From: Leptotrichia hongkongensis
GTDB taxonomy: Bacteria > Fusobacteriota > Fusobacteriia > Fusobacteriales > Leptotrichiaceae
Assembly (NCBI RefSeq): GCF_041538065.1
Contig: NZ_JBGORW010000011.1
Span: 1-63,161, forward strand
Direction: 5' to 3'
Length of the DNA: 63,161 nt
Within the stretch, counting starts at the first letter, position 1. Each line of letters begins with the position of its first letter. The position numbers and the translations under genes were made by a program. Shown here piece by piece: positions 26,862 through 35,729 of the stretch. The notes under the pieces are model-generated. The model did not search any database. It was not told the DNA's origin and worked only from the letters and a program-made list of their open reading frames with translations.

Positions 26862-27165
26862 TCATTGGTTTTCATTTTTAAAAATAGAGTCTATATCTCT
26901 ATGGCTAAAAATAATACGCAAAATAATTATACTTTTTAAATTATCATTTACAGAATAATATAAAATATAGTTGTTAATCAACTTTTTTCTAATAATCAAT
27001 AATGTACTCTGGTAAAAATTTATTCGTAACTTTTGGATAACTCTTTGGAAATAACTGAATGTTCGTAACAGATTCTTGAAATTTATTTATAAAAGAGGTT
27101 GCAGCTGTTGAATTATTTAATTCTACTTTGAGATTTAATAAAAAATATAGAGCGAGATATTGTCA
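26862..27165 (-). pseudogene. Broken RelE/ParE-family toxin gene
   Basis: On the minus strand the pieces read ...LLNLKVELNNSTAATSFINK, FQESVTNIQLFPKSYPKV, then after a frameshift IIRKKLINNYILYYSVND and IIILRIIFSHRDIDSIF, stopping at 26862. The order (helical hairpin, FP, then RKxxxxYxLYY, ILRIIFxHRD) is that of ParE/RelE plasmid-stabilisation toxins. At least two frameshifts (near 27000 and 27140) inactivate it. No antitoxin is left beside it. The stop directly abuts the 150-bp mobile element. Confidence 0.7.
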
Positions 27166-27198
27166 ATAAATTTTAAAATACTTATGGAAAAAAGTAAG

Positions 27199-27463
27199 AT
27201 GAAAGAAACTTATTTTATTTACCGAGATAAATAGGCATCAGAAAGACAAAGTGACGGAGTTGAATTTTGTAAAATACCTGAATTTTATGATAATAAAATT
27301 TATTTTTATTGTGCAGAATTATATGATTTTTTTGACTTCGATTGAAGATATTGGAGATTTGAGTAAAGCAAAAGATTTTAAATTAAAGAATAAAATAATC
27401 CCAGCTACTTTGAAAGAAATTTGTAGTAATGAGTTAGTTGATTATATTAATTTTATTAAGTAG
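27199..27463 (+). pseudogene. Broken small hypothetical gene
   Basis: Reads MKETYFIYRDK, TAG at 27232-27234, then in frame GVEFCKIPEFYDNKIYFYCA and ELYDFFDFD, then after a shift near 27340 SIEDIGDLSKAKDF and ATLKEICSNELVDYINFIK to TAG at 27461-27463. The pieces connect well into about 87 residues of an acidic protein, perhaps an immunity-like or phage-related one. No family is recognised. One nonsense change and one indel are needed to explain it. Confidence 0.4.
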
Positions 27464-27525
27464 TATGATATTCAAAATAAAAAAATTTTAGGTGTCACGT
27501 ATATTAATTTATAAGGAGGTTATAT

Positions 27526-28161
27526 ATGATAATTTTGAAAAAATTAAGGAATAAAACAAACTATTTAGCTATTCTAGCTATTTTAATATGTATCGCAACA
27601 ACTATAAGCACAGCAAATAATATTTATGAAAATCTATATTCTTTTAGATCTAAACGAAAGGTTGAGAATCCTGATCCAGATTTTGAATTAAAGCAAAAAG
27701 TCAAAGATAGGATAAAAGATGTTTCTACAAGAGCAGAAGCTGAGTCAAGACTAGTTTGGGTGGAAGTTCCTGTCTGGAGATTAAAAGACGGGAAAAAGGT
27801 GTCTGATACAGAAAGATTTCAGATTTTGGACGTACTTGCTAATGATGTAAAGGAAATTTTTCATGAAATACATAAAGGAAAAGAGAAATTTCCAATAAAA
27901 AACTTAATTGGCTATTCGTGGAGAGGAAGTTTTAAAAGTTTGCACAGCACAGGGCGGGCGATAGACTTAAATCCTGAAGAAAATCCACAGGTAAACAGCA
28001 ACGGAAAGGCTATTGTCGGAAAAAGCTGGCAGCCAGGAAGCAACCCATATTCTATAAAACCTGATGGCGATGTAGTGAGAGCATTTACAAAAAGAGGCTG
28101 GATCTGGGGAGCGAACTTTAGAACACGAGATTATATGCATTTTGGCTTTGCAGAAATGTAA
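27526..28161 (+). CDS. M15-type D-Ala-D-Ala carboxypeptidase-like protein
   Basis: Zinc peptidase acting on peptidoglycan stems. 211 residues with an AAGGAGG site. A membrane anchor or signal helix spans about residues 13-30. The C-terminal half has the M15 zinc ligands: His140 and Asp147 in LHSTGRAIDLNPEENP, and His205 in DYMHFGF. RGWIWGANF before the last motif also fits. The middle (residues 95-130) is a helix and IGYSWRGSF strand. It likely acts in the periplasm. Carboxypeptidase versus endopeptidase activity cannot be told. Confidence 0.88.
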   Translation: MIILKKLRNKTNYLAILAILICIATTISTANNIYENLYSFRSKRKVENPDPDFELKQKVKDRIKDVSTRAEAESRLVWVEVPVWRLKDGKKVSDTERFQILDVLANDVKEIFHEIHKGKEKFPIKNLIGYSWRGSFKSLHSTGRAIDLNPEENPQVNSNGKAIVGKSWQPGSNPYSIKPDGDVVRAFTKRGWIWGANFRTRDYMHFGFAEM

Positions 28162-28196
28162 TTTAAATAAATACAGAATAAAAAGAGGCGAGAAAA

Positions 28197-29714
28197 ATGT
28201 TGCTTGGTGGAAATAAAACTACGAGAAAGATTGATAATTTTGCTATAAATAATTTGAAAATTCCAAGTATCGTGCTTATGGAAAATGCTGCAATTTCATT
28301 TGTAAAACATATTGATGAAAATGAAGATAATTTTCTTATTATTTGTGGTAAAGGCAATAATGGCGGAGATGGTTATGCAATTGCACGCCAGTTATTTTCA
28401 AAGGGAAAAAATGTTAAAATTTTTTGTATTAGCAATGAAAATATGAGTAATGATTGTATGATAAATTATGAAATTTGTAAGAATATGGGAATTGAGATAT
28501 TTTATAAAATAGAAGAATTGGATAAATTGTTTTTTGAATGTAATGTTGTTATTGAAGGAATTTTTGGAACAGGATTAAATTCAGAAATAAAAGGAATTTA
28601 TCAGGAAATCATTCAAAAAATCAATACAGCAAGCAATAATAAAAAAGTTTATTCAATTGATATTCCCTCTGGAATTAATGGCGATACTGGTGAAATTATG
28701 GGAATTTCAGTCAAAGCAGATATTACAATTTCATTTGTCACTTACAAAAAAGGATTTTTAAATTCAAAAATAAAAGATTTTTTAGGAAAAATCATTATTG
28801 AAAATATTGGATTGAACGAAACTAGTATCAATCATTTACTCAAAGAGTATTATTTAACACCTGACATGATAAAAAGTTTTCGTATAAAAAGAAATGAAGA
28901 TTCCCATAAGGGAGATTTTGGAAAAGTATTGATTTTTGCTGGAAGCAGTGGATTTTATGGTGCAGGAAATATAGTTGCAAAATCGTGTGTGAGAACAGGA
29001 GCAGGACTAACTACTGTAATTACTGATAAAAATAACTTTTCATTAAATGTATTTGTGCCAGAAGCTATGAGTTTTCCAATTAATTTTGATAATATAAATG
29101 AAAATCTCGAAAAATTAGAAAATGAAATCTTAAACAGCGATGTAATTGCAATTGGGCCAGGAATTGGAAAAAGTGAGCAAGCATTTTTAATTTTCGAAAA
29201 ATTGATCAGTATTAAGAAAAACAATAAAGGGAATACAATAAAACTGATATTAGATGCAGACGCTTTAAATTTGCTGTCAGAAAACAGGAAACTTTTTGAA
29301 AAAATAAGAAATAGAAGCATTTTGACACCACATTTGGTTGAATTTTCACGACTGACAGGATTTTCTACAGATGAAATTAATAAAAATCGATTTGAAATAA
29401 CAAAAAATTTTGCAAAAAAATACGAGATAATTTTACTATTAAAAGGTAAAAATACCATTATTACAAATGGAGAAGAGCTTTTTGCAAATAGTACAGGAAA
29501 TTCACATATGGCAAATGGCGGAATGGGAGATTGCTTAACAGGAATTATCTGTTCGCTTGTGGGACAAAAATATGATTTAATGAAGTCTGCTGGAATTGGA
29601 GCATATTTGCATGGTAAAATTGCAGATGAATTGGTAAAAAAACAGTATATTGTTAATGCTTCACATATTATTGAAAATATTTCAGAGTGTATTCTAAATA
29701 TTTTTCAAAATTGA
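28197..29714 (+). CDS. nnr: Bifunctional NAD(P)H-hydrate repair enzyme
   Basis: Repairs damaged NAD(P)HX: the N-terminal part epimerises and the C-terminal part dehydrates with ADP. 505 residues. The N-terminal domain (about 1-210) has ENAAISFVKHI, CGKGNNGGDGYAIARQLFSK and GIFGTGLNSEIKG. The C-terminal ribokinase-like domain (about 220-505) has HKGDFGKVLIFAGSSGFYGA, AIGPGIGKSE, LDADALNLLSE, TPHLVEFSRLTG and MANGGMGDCLTGIICSLVGQ. It starts 35 bases after the M15 peptidase and is probably cotranscribed. Confidence 0.95.
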   Translation: MLLGGNKTTRKIDNFAINNLKIPSIVLMENAAISFVKHIDENEDNFLIICGKGNNGGDGYAIARQLFSKGKNVKIFCISNENMSNDCMINYEICKNMGIEIFYKIEELDKLFFECNVVIEGIFGTGLNSEIKGIYQEIIQKINTASNNKKVYSIDIPSGINGDTGEIMGISVKADITISFVTYKKGFLNSKIKDFLGKIIIENIGLNETSINHLLKEYYLTPDMIKSFRIKRNEDSHKGDFGKVLIFAGSSGFYGAGNIVAKSCVRTGAGLTTVITDKNNFSLNVFVPEAMSFPINFDNINENLEKLENEILNSDVIAIGPGIGKSEQAFLIFEKLISIKKNNKGNTIKLILDADALNLLSENRKLFEKIRNRSILTPHLVEFSRLTGFSTDEINKNRFEITKNFAKKYEIILLLKGKNTIITNGEELFANSTGNSHMANGGMGDCLTGIICSLVGQKYDLMKSAGIGAYLHGKIADELVKKQYIVNASHIIENISECILNIFQN

Positions 29715-29787
29715 TTAAATAGAAAATCTAGCTATAGAACGAAATTTATTATATTTTAAGTTTTGAAAAATAATATTAAAAAAATAT

Positions 29788-29816
29788 TTGAAAAATTAGA
29801 TAAAATGTAGTACAAT
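29788..29816 (+). promoter_or_regulatory. Promoter of the bactofilin gene
   Basis: TTGAAA (29788-29793), a 17-base spacer and TACAAT (29811-29816), about 70 bases before the ATG. Confidence 0.65.
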
Positions 29817-29887
29817 AACATTATAAAGAATCTATTTATAATTTTATAACACAAAAATTTAATACTTTTTTAAGAAAGGAATCAAAA

Positions 29888-30406
29888 ATGGCACTATTTT
29901 CTAGTAACAATGATAAAAAGTCGAGAGAAAGAAGAGAAAACGAAGACAGACTGAGCAGACAATTTTCTGCAAACAATGACGAAAACGTAAATGGTATCAG
30001 CACAATTTCAATGGAGACAACTATAACAGGTACTATCGAATCAAATTCTGTATTTAAAATGGAAGGAGTTTTAAACGGAGATATTAAAGGAAATAAACTT
30101 GTTCACGTTGGAAAGACAGGGCAAGTAAAAGGAAACATTACTGCTGAAACAGTGGTTGTAGATGGAGAAGTTTCTGGAGAAATCATAGCAGATAAAGTTG
30201 AAATAGGAGGTACAGGTAAGGTTTATGCTACAATAACTTCAGCTGTATTTGTAATACAAGAAGGTGGAATATTCGAAGGAAGAAAAAAAATTAAAATAGC
30301 TCTTATAAAAGAAGAAGATACTAAAGCAAAAAAAGAAAAAGAAGAAAAGAAATCTAAAGAGCCAGAAATAAAAGTAAATGAAAATAAAGAAAATGTTCAA
30401 TTATAA
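29888..30406 (+). CDS. Bactofilin (polymer-forming cytoskeletal protein)
   Basis: Forms filaments that localise wall and envelope processes. 172 residues. A short disordered N-terminus (1-40) with charged residues leads into the beta-helix core (about 40-138). The core has Gly-rich repeats every 18-20 residues (GTIESNSVFKMEGVLNGDIK, GKTGQVKGNITAETVVVDGE, GTGKVYATITSAVFVIQEGG). The C-terminal tail is Lys/Glu-rich (KAKKEKEEKKSKEPE). The ribosome site AAGAAAGGA precedes the ATG. It is a single gene with its own promoter and terminator. Confidence 0.92.
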   Translation: MALFSSNNDKKSRERRENEDRLSRQFSANNDENVNGISTISMETTITGTIESNSVFKMEGVLNGDIKGNKLVHVGKTGQVKGNITAETVVVDGEVSGEIIADKVEIGGTGKVYATITSAVFVIQEGGIFEGRKKIKIALIKEEDTKAKKEKEEKKSKEPEIKVNENKENVQL

Positions 30407-30431
30407 AAATTTGTAATTTAAATATAAATTT

Positions 30432-30475
30432 AGTCATAAATTCATTTAACATATGAGTTTATGGCTATTTTTATG
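30432..30475 (+). terminator. Terminator of the bactofilin gene
   Basis: Fourteen-base stem AGTCATAAATTCAT / ATGAGTTTATGGCT with two G-U pairs and a seven-base loop, then ATTTTTA. Confidence 0.8.
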
Positions 30476-30597
30476 TATTTTTTATGTTATATAATTTTCA
30501 AGTTAAACAATTTTTCCATTTATACTATACATTAAAATAAAATTGTGATAAAATCTAATAAGCAGAGATAAATTAAATAAAAAAGGAATGAAGTTTG

Positions 30598-31599
30598 ATG
30601 AAATTCATTGTAGAGAATTCAGCGGAAATAAAGGATATTATCGAATATCATAATGATATAGAGATTCCTGATTATAGTAAAAATCTTAAAGAAATAAAAC
30701 AAAATAAAAATATTGTAATTTTGGGAAATTTTGACGGTGTTCACAAGGGGCATCAGATAATTTTAAAAAAATCTGTAAATAAAGCTAAAGAAGAGAATTT
30801 AAAAACAATTGTCTATACATTTAATGAATATCCGAAAAATAAACAGACTAAAATAACAACTTGCTCTGAAAAAGCATATTTATTGAATGAAAATGGAATT
30901 GATTATCTTTATCTGGAGCAATTTGAAAAAGTTAGGAATTATACACCGAAAGAGTTTGTAGAAAAAGTACTTGTGAATACTTTAAATGCTAAAGAAGTTT
31001 ATTGTGGGTTTAACTTTACTTTTGGAAAAGAAAAATCTGGAGATGTAAGTACGCTTGAAAAACTTTTAAAAGAAAAAAATATAAAGCTTAATGTTCAAGA
31101 ACCTGTACGAGATGAGAACAAAGAAATAATAAGCAGTACAAGAGTTAGGAATTATATTAAAGAAGGAAATTTTGAAAAAGTTAGAGAACTTCTTGGACAT
31201 AATTTTATTATTCTTGGAGAAGTTGTTTATGGTAAACAGTTGGGACGTGTTTTGGGCTTTCCTACAGCAAATTTACGATTTGAGAACAAAATTTATCCAG
31301 AATTTGGAGTTTATGGAGTAAAAGTTTATATTGAAGATGATGAAAAAATTTATAATGGAGTAATGAATATTGGTAGAAATCCAACGGTAGATATTGGTGT
31401 ATTAAGTGTAGAAACAAATATTTTTGATTTTTCAAAGGACATATATGGGAAAATAATTCTAATTGAAGTTTTGGAAAATATTAGAAGTGAGAAAAAGTTT
31501 GATTCTGTAGAGGAATTAAAAGAACAGATTGGAAATGATGTAGATTATTGGAAAAACAAAATCTCGTATTGGCGTAAAAAATATCAAAAAGAAAAATAG
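30598..31599 (+). CDS. ribF: Bifunctional riboflavin kinase / FAD synthetase RibF
   Basis: Makes FMN and FAD from riboflavin and ATP. 333 residues. The N-terminal FAD synthetase half has ILGNFDGVHKGHQII (about 47-61), GFNFTFGKEKSGDV and the STRVRNYI loop. The C-terminal kinase half has GRVLGFPTANLRF (flavin/ATP site), FGVYGVKV and GVMNIGRNPTV. The ATG at 30598 is preferred over a TTG one codon earlier. scpA and murJ follow at 7-base and overlapping spacing, so this is a ribF-scpA-murJ operon. No FMN riboswitch is visible upstream. Confidence 0.95.
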   Translation: MKFIVENSAEIKDIIEYHNDIEIPDYSKNLKEIKQNKNIVILGNFDGVHKGHQIILKKSVNKAKEENLKTIVYTFNEYPKNKQTKITTCSEKAYLLNENGIDYLYLEQFEKVRNYTPKEFVEKVLVNTLNAKEVYCGFNFTFGKEKSGDVSTLEKLLKEKNIKLNVQEPVRDENKEIISSTRVRNYIKEGNFEKVRELLGHNFIILGEVVYGKQLGRVLGFPTANLRFENKIYPEFGVYGVKVYIEDDEKIYNGVMNIGRNPTVDIGVLSVETNIFDFSKDIYGKIILIEVLENIRSEKKFDSVEELKEQIGNDVDYWKNKISYWRKKYQKEK

Positions 31600-31606
31600 G
31601 TAAAAT

Positions 31607-32341
31607 ATGGAAAATATAATACAAATTAAGATTGATAATTTTGAAGGTCCATTAGATTTACTCATTCATTTAATCGAAAAAAAGAAAATGGACATTAATG
31701 AAATAAATATTTCACAAATAATAGATGATTATTTAGGATATATTCATGCTCAAAAAGAGTTAAATCTAAAAATAAAAGTTGAATTTTTGATAATGGCAAC
31801 TGATTTAATCGAAATTAAGGCTTATTCAGTATTAAATAGGGACAAAAAATTAGAAAAAATTGAAAATCTAGAGAAAAAAATAATAGAATATCAATTATTC
31901 AAAGAGATTTCAGAATTATTTTCAAAACATGAAAATGAATATAATATTCCTTATACAAGAACAGGTACTGAAAGTATGGGAGATGAAATAATAGAATATG
32001 ATATCTCAAGCCTAAATTTAGATAATTTATTTAAAAGTTTAAAAAACTTGGTCAATACAAAGCTAAGAGAAAAAAATGATTCTCAAGATAGAATGATTTT
32101 AAATTTGGAAGAAGACAGTTATTCAGCAGAGGATGCTTATAACGAGGTTTCAGATATTATAAAAAATGATAAAAAAGTGGAGTTTAATCAGCTGTTAAGG
32201 AATAAATTCTCAAAATCTAGAATAGTAACCTTGTTTCTTTGTATTCTAGATATGTTTAAAAATGGAGAAATTGACATAATTGTCGAAGAAAAAAACTTTT
32301 TTATTAAGTCAATGCAAAATTCAAGAAAGGAAATTAATTAA
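31607..32341 (+). CDS. scpA: Segregation and condensation protein A (ScpA)
   Basis: The kleisin that bridges the Smc head domains and binds ScpB, organising the chromosome. 244 residues. The N-terminal Smc-binding part has FEGPLDLLIHLIEKKKMDIN (about 10-29) and ISQIIDDYLGYI. The middle is acidic and variable, and the C-terminal winged helix (about 175-240) has RIVTLFLCILDMFKNGEIDI. It overlaps murJ by one base (TAATG), so translation is coupled. scpB is not in the window. Confidence 0.94.
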   Translation: MENIIQIKIDNFEGPLDLLIHLIEKKKMDINEINISQIIDDYLGYIHAQKELNLKIKVEFLIMATDLIEIKAYSVLNRDKKLEKIENLEKKIIEYQLFKEISELFSKHENEYNIPYTRTGTESMGDEIIEYDISSLNLDNLFKSLKNLVNTKLREKNDSQDRMILNLEEDSYSAEDAYNEVSDIIKNDKKVEFNQLLRNKFSKSRIVTLFLCILDMFKNGEIDIIVEEKNFFIKSMQNSRKEIN

Positions 32342-33855
32342 TGTTTAAATCTAGTTTTATAGTAATGATTATAAATATGCTAAGCCGTATTTTAGGCCTT
32401 GTCCGTGAAATGATTATCGGAAGCGTGTTTGGTGCAACAGGAATGACAGATGCATATTTTAGTGCCACAAAAATCCCCAATTTTTTTACAACATTGTTTG
32501 GGGAAGGATCTCTCGGTACAGTCTTTATCCCAATTTATAATCGTGGAATCGAAGAACAAGGAAAAGAGAGAACGGATGAATTTGTCTTTTCAGTATTAAA
32601 TTTAATAGTTGCATTTACATCAACAATGTCAATATTAATGATTTTGTTTTCAAGACAAATTTTAAAAATAACAACAGGTTTTGCAGATCCTGAACGTTTT
32701 GAAACAGCTAATATGCTTTTAAAAATAGTTGCTTTTTATTTTTTATTTATTGCACTTTCTGGAGTAGTATCATCGTTATTAAATAATTATAAAAAGTTTG
32801 CGGTGGCTGCATCAATGGGAATTGTTTTTAACTTAACAATTATAATCGGAACACTTCTTTTAAAAAATAAAATGGGAATTTATGGATTAGGGATAGCTTA
32901 TTTGTTGTCAGGATTTTTTCAGCTTGCTATGATGCTTCCACAATTTTTTCAAATAATGAAAACGTATAAATTTACATTTAACTTAAAAGATGAATATGTT
33001 ATTGAAATGTTTAAGTTAATGATTCCAACATTAATAGGAATTTTTGGATACCAAATAAACGAAATTATAGACAACCGTTTTGCCACAATGTTGCCTGCAG
33101 GAACAGCAAGTGCCTTAAATTATGCAAGCCGTCTATATTTATTGCCAATCGGAGTTTTTGCTATTTCATTGGCAGTAGTGATATTTCCTACATTATCAAA
33201 GGCTGTAGTAAAAAATAATATGAAAACAGTAAGAAAAGTAGTTCATCAAGGTTTGTACATGTTAGCATTCTTAATTGTTCCTTCTTCAGTTGTATTATTT
33301 GGTTATGCGCAGGAAATTGTGACATTAATTTACAAAAGAGGGCATTTTAGTGAAAAAAGCGTAGTAATAACTTCTGAAACATTGCAATTTTACGCAATCG
33401 GACTATTATTTTTCTCAACAATACACCTTCTTACAAGAAGCCATTATGTATTCAAGGATAGAACTTTGCCAGTAATTTCTTCATTTACAGGAATTGGAAT
33501 TAATATTCTTTTAGACTGGCTGCTATACAAGCAATACCGACATGTTGGACTTACGTTTGCAACATCATTTGCAGCAATGGTAAATTTCCTTATACTATAT
33601 ATATCTTTAGCAAGACGATATGTGAAATTACGAACATTTAAATATCTTGTAATACTTATAGTTACATTTGCTACATCAGGAATCTCATTTTATATTTCAA
33701 AAATGATAAGACTAAACATAATAGGAAGATTTAGCATTGCAATTAATTTAACAGCATTTGCTGTAATTTATCTTCTAATATGGTTTATCTTGATTTCAAT
33801 TTTTAGAAAAGATTTAATTGAAAAAATGCTAAAAAGAGTTTTAAATAGAGGATAA
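32341..33855 (+). CDS. murJ: Lipid II flippase MurJ
   Basis: Moves lipid-linked peptidoglycan precursor across the inner membrane. 504 residues with about fourteen membrane helices. The N-terminal signature SRILGLVREMIIGSVFG (about 15-31) and the loop AYFSATKIPNFFTTLFGEGS (about 38-57) hold the conserved Arg and Gly residues of the substrate portal. IDNRFATMLPAGTASALNYA and RGHFSEKS also fit. The one-base overlap with scpA shows coupled translation, and it is followed two bases later by a small gene. Confidence 0.95.
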   Translation: MFKSSFIVMIINMLSRILGLVREMIIGSVFGATGMTDAYFSATKIPNFFTTLFGEGSLGTVFIPIYNRGIEEQGKERTDEFVFSVLNLIVAFTSTMSILMILFSRQILKITTGFADPERFETANMLLKIVAFYFLFIALSGVVSSLLNNYKKFAVAASMGIVFNLTIIIGTLLLKNKMGIYGLGIAYLLSGFFQLAMMLPQFFQIMKTYKFTFNLKDEYVIEMFKLMIPTLIGIFGYQINEIIDNRFATMLPAGTASALNYASRLYLLPIGVFAISLAVVIFPTLSKAVVKNNMKTVRKVVHQGLYMLAFLIVPSSVVLFGYAQEIVTLIYKRGHFSEKSVVITSETLQFYAIGLLFFSTIHLLTRSHYVFKDRTLPVISSFTGIGINILLDWLLYKQYRHVGLTFATSFAAMVNFLILYISLARRYVKLRTFKYLVILIVTFATSGISFYISKMIRLNIIGRFSIAINLTAFAVIYLLIWFILISIFRKDLIEKMLKRVLNRG

Positions 33856-33857
33856 GT

Positions 33858-34223
33858 ATGATACAGGAAAAAATTAGATATACAAAGACAGGTAAACGAA
33901 TAGAAGTTTACGAATTTAAAGCTAAACTACATCAAAAAGTAGTAATGAGCAAAAATCAGTTTGAAGAACATATTTTTCCAAAACATCCTGAAATCTCGCT
34001 GGAAATAATAAAAGAAGTATTAGAAAATCCAGATTTTGTAACAAAACAGTCAAAATCTCGAAAAGAGCATTTTTATCAAAAAAAAATTGGGAAATTGAAT
34101 TATTTTGTAGTAATTTCCCAACATAAAAATGTAAAAAATTTAAGATTTGTGTTAACAGCCTTTATGGCAAAAGATATAAATTTTTTAAAAGAAAAAAATA
34201 TACATTACAGATACAAAAAATAA
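33858..34223 (+). CDS. Small protein with possible BECR/RelE-like nuclease fold
   Basis: 121 residues, starting two bases after the murJ stop with GAGGATAAG as ribosome site. There is no signal peptide or membrane helix. The middle reads FEEHIFPKHPEISLEIIKEV, LENPDFVTKQSKS, and KIGKLNYFVVISQHKN ... LRFVLTAFMAK. His-Pro-Glu, NPD and the final strand-rich half resemble PBECR-type (barnase/colicin/RelE-like) domains seen in phage polyvalent proteins. No antitoxin is beside it. The fold guess is weak, but coupling to murJ looks real. Confidence 0.5.
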   Translation: MIQEKIRYTKTGKRIEVYEFKAKLHQKVVMSKNQFEEHIFPKHPEISLEIIKEVLENPDFVTKQSKSRKEHFYQKKIGKLNYFVVISQHKNVKNLRFVLTAFMAKDINFLKEKNIHYRYKK

Positions 34224-34619
34224 AAATATCAACTTATGGAAAAATTATTAATATTAATCCTTTTTTTAAATAGAAATAAAGTTTTGTAATTAGATAATTC
34301 AATATTCTTTAACAGAAAAGCTTGTAATAAATTCGTTATTTAAACAAGATTTAGTATAATCAAAAAATTGAATACAATATAAGAAAAAAATCATCGTAAT
34401 AGAGAGCGTATAAGAGCCTAAAATTAAGTTAGCCATACTTTTTTATTGTCGATGATTTTTTATTGCTTAAAATCGCTTATTTAGCTTTTTTAGATTTTCT
34501 ATTTATGTAAAACATAAATAGAATTTTTATTATAATGCACTATAAAATATATAATAAATGGTATTCTATAAATTCATAAAGTTCTATAAAAGTTCTGTTT
34601 TTTAAATAAATTTTTGAAA
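34224..34619 (+). other. Gap with a strong hairpin between murJ unit and integrase
   Basis: 396 bases without a gene. The main structure is the 11-base perfect stem at 34386-34460. The rest is A/T-rich. No tRNA or clear integrase attachment core is recognised. Confidence 0.5.
34386..34460 (+). terminator. Strong hairpin with long loop, terminator or small RNA
   Basis: AAAAATCATCG (34386-34396) pairs perfectly with CGATGATTTTT (34450-34460), with a 53-base loop that holds GAGAGCGTATAAGAGCC. The T-tract suits a terminator for the ribF-murJ unit. The loop is unusually long, so a small structured RNA is also possible. Confidence 0.5.
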
Positions 34620-35729
34620 TTATTTGTTCAATTTTTCCATTAACTGAATGTTCGCATCCTTATATAAATGAGAATATGTATTTATAGTAGTTTGCAAATT
34701 ATCATGTCCTAGTCGCTTGCTGATAGCAGTGATGTCAGCTTGGATAAATAATAAATATGAAGCATGAGAATGCCTAAAGTCGTGAAGGCGTATTTTAGGT
34801 AAATTTGCTTGTAAACTGTATTTCTCCAAAATGTATCTAAGTTGTGAACTTTTTAAATTAAAAATTCTAGCACTATTTATATTTTTTTTATTTTGATTTA
34901 TTTTTGAAGTTTCAGAAAAATATAATTCTAAATCCGAAATAAGAGTTTCTGGCAATAAAACTTTTCTTATAGAGCCTAAAGTTTTCGGAGTAGTGATATA
35001 ATCCTTTTTATTTATACGTGAAAAAGTTTTATTCACGTCAATAAATTTTTCTTCTAAATTAACATCATTTTTAGAAAGAGCCAAAAGTTCACCAATCCTA
35101 AGTCCAGTCCAAAACAAAATTTTAAATATAATAATAGAATCAGAATATTCTCCATTTTTCTCTTTATTTTTTAACTCTAAAACTTCGATAAACTTTTCAA
35201 AATCGTTTAAAGACCAAATTTTCATTTCCGAACGATTTTTCTTGCTTCCAAAAGATCCCATATTTTTACAAGGATTTTCATTTAGTCCTTGATATTTCGT
35301 AGCCCAGTTAAACATGCTTTTCAATGCTGCATAAATATTAGACTTAGAATTTTCACTAAACAGTTGTGCATTTTTATGTTCCTTTTCTAACATCTCGTTC
35401 TGCCATTCTCTAATCATAAAAGGAGTAATCTTATTTATTTCAATTTTATCAAAAAATGGTAAAATATGCAAACGGAAATATGTTCCTATAGTATTGACTG
35501 CAGTAGACTTGTGTCTTTTACTATAATCTTCAAAATAAAGTTCATATAATGATTGAAATGACATATTCATAGACTTGGCAATCTTTTTCTTAAATTCGTA
35601 TTCGTATTCTTGAGCCTCTTTTTTCTTCTTAAACCCAGTCTTTTTGTACTTTTTATTTACGCCTTTATAGTCTTTGGCATAAAACATCGCATACCAAGTC
35701 TTTTTATCCGCATTGTAATAAACCGGCAC
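34620..35729 (-). CDS. Tyrosine recombinase / phage-type integrase
   Basis: 369 residues, GTG start nine bases after AAGGAGAAC. An N-terminal AP2-like arm-binding domain (YYNADKKTWYAMFYAKDYKG, about 4-50) and SAM-like core-binding domain (about 55-155) precede the catalytic domain. Catalytic residues are Arg in WTGLRIGELLAL, the His-x-x-Arg box in RLHDFRHSHASYL, and His/Tyr in RLGHDNLQTTINTYSHLY. It looks intact and Tn916/phage-like. However, no excisionase, replication or structural phage gene is beside it, so it is a lone integrase or remnant of an element. Confidence 0.9.
   Translation of the reverse strand: MPVYYNADKKTWYAMFYAKDYKGVNKKYKKTGFKKKKEAQEYEYEFKKKIAKSMNMSFQSLYELYFEDYSKRHKSTAVNTIGTYFRLHILPFFDKIEINKITPFMIREWQNEMLEKEHKNAQLFSENSKSNIYAALKSMFNWATKYQGLNENPCKNMGSFGSKKNRSEMKIWSLNDFEKFIEVLELKNKEKNGEYSDSIIIFKILFWTGLRIGELLALSKNDVNLEEKFIDVNKTFSRINKKDYITTPKTLGSIRKVLLPETLISDLELYFSETSKINQNKKNINSARIFNLKSSQLRYILEKYSLQANLPKIRLHDFRHSHASYLLFIQADITAISKRLGHDNLQTTINTYSHLYKDANIQLMEKLNK

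Noticed and set aside
30420..30597. FMN riboswitch before ribF
   Set aside because: No conserved RFN-element cores were seen. The region has only the bactofilin terminator and A/T-rich sequence.
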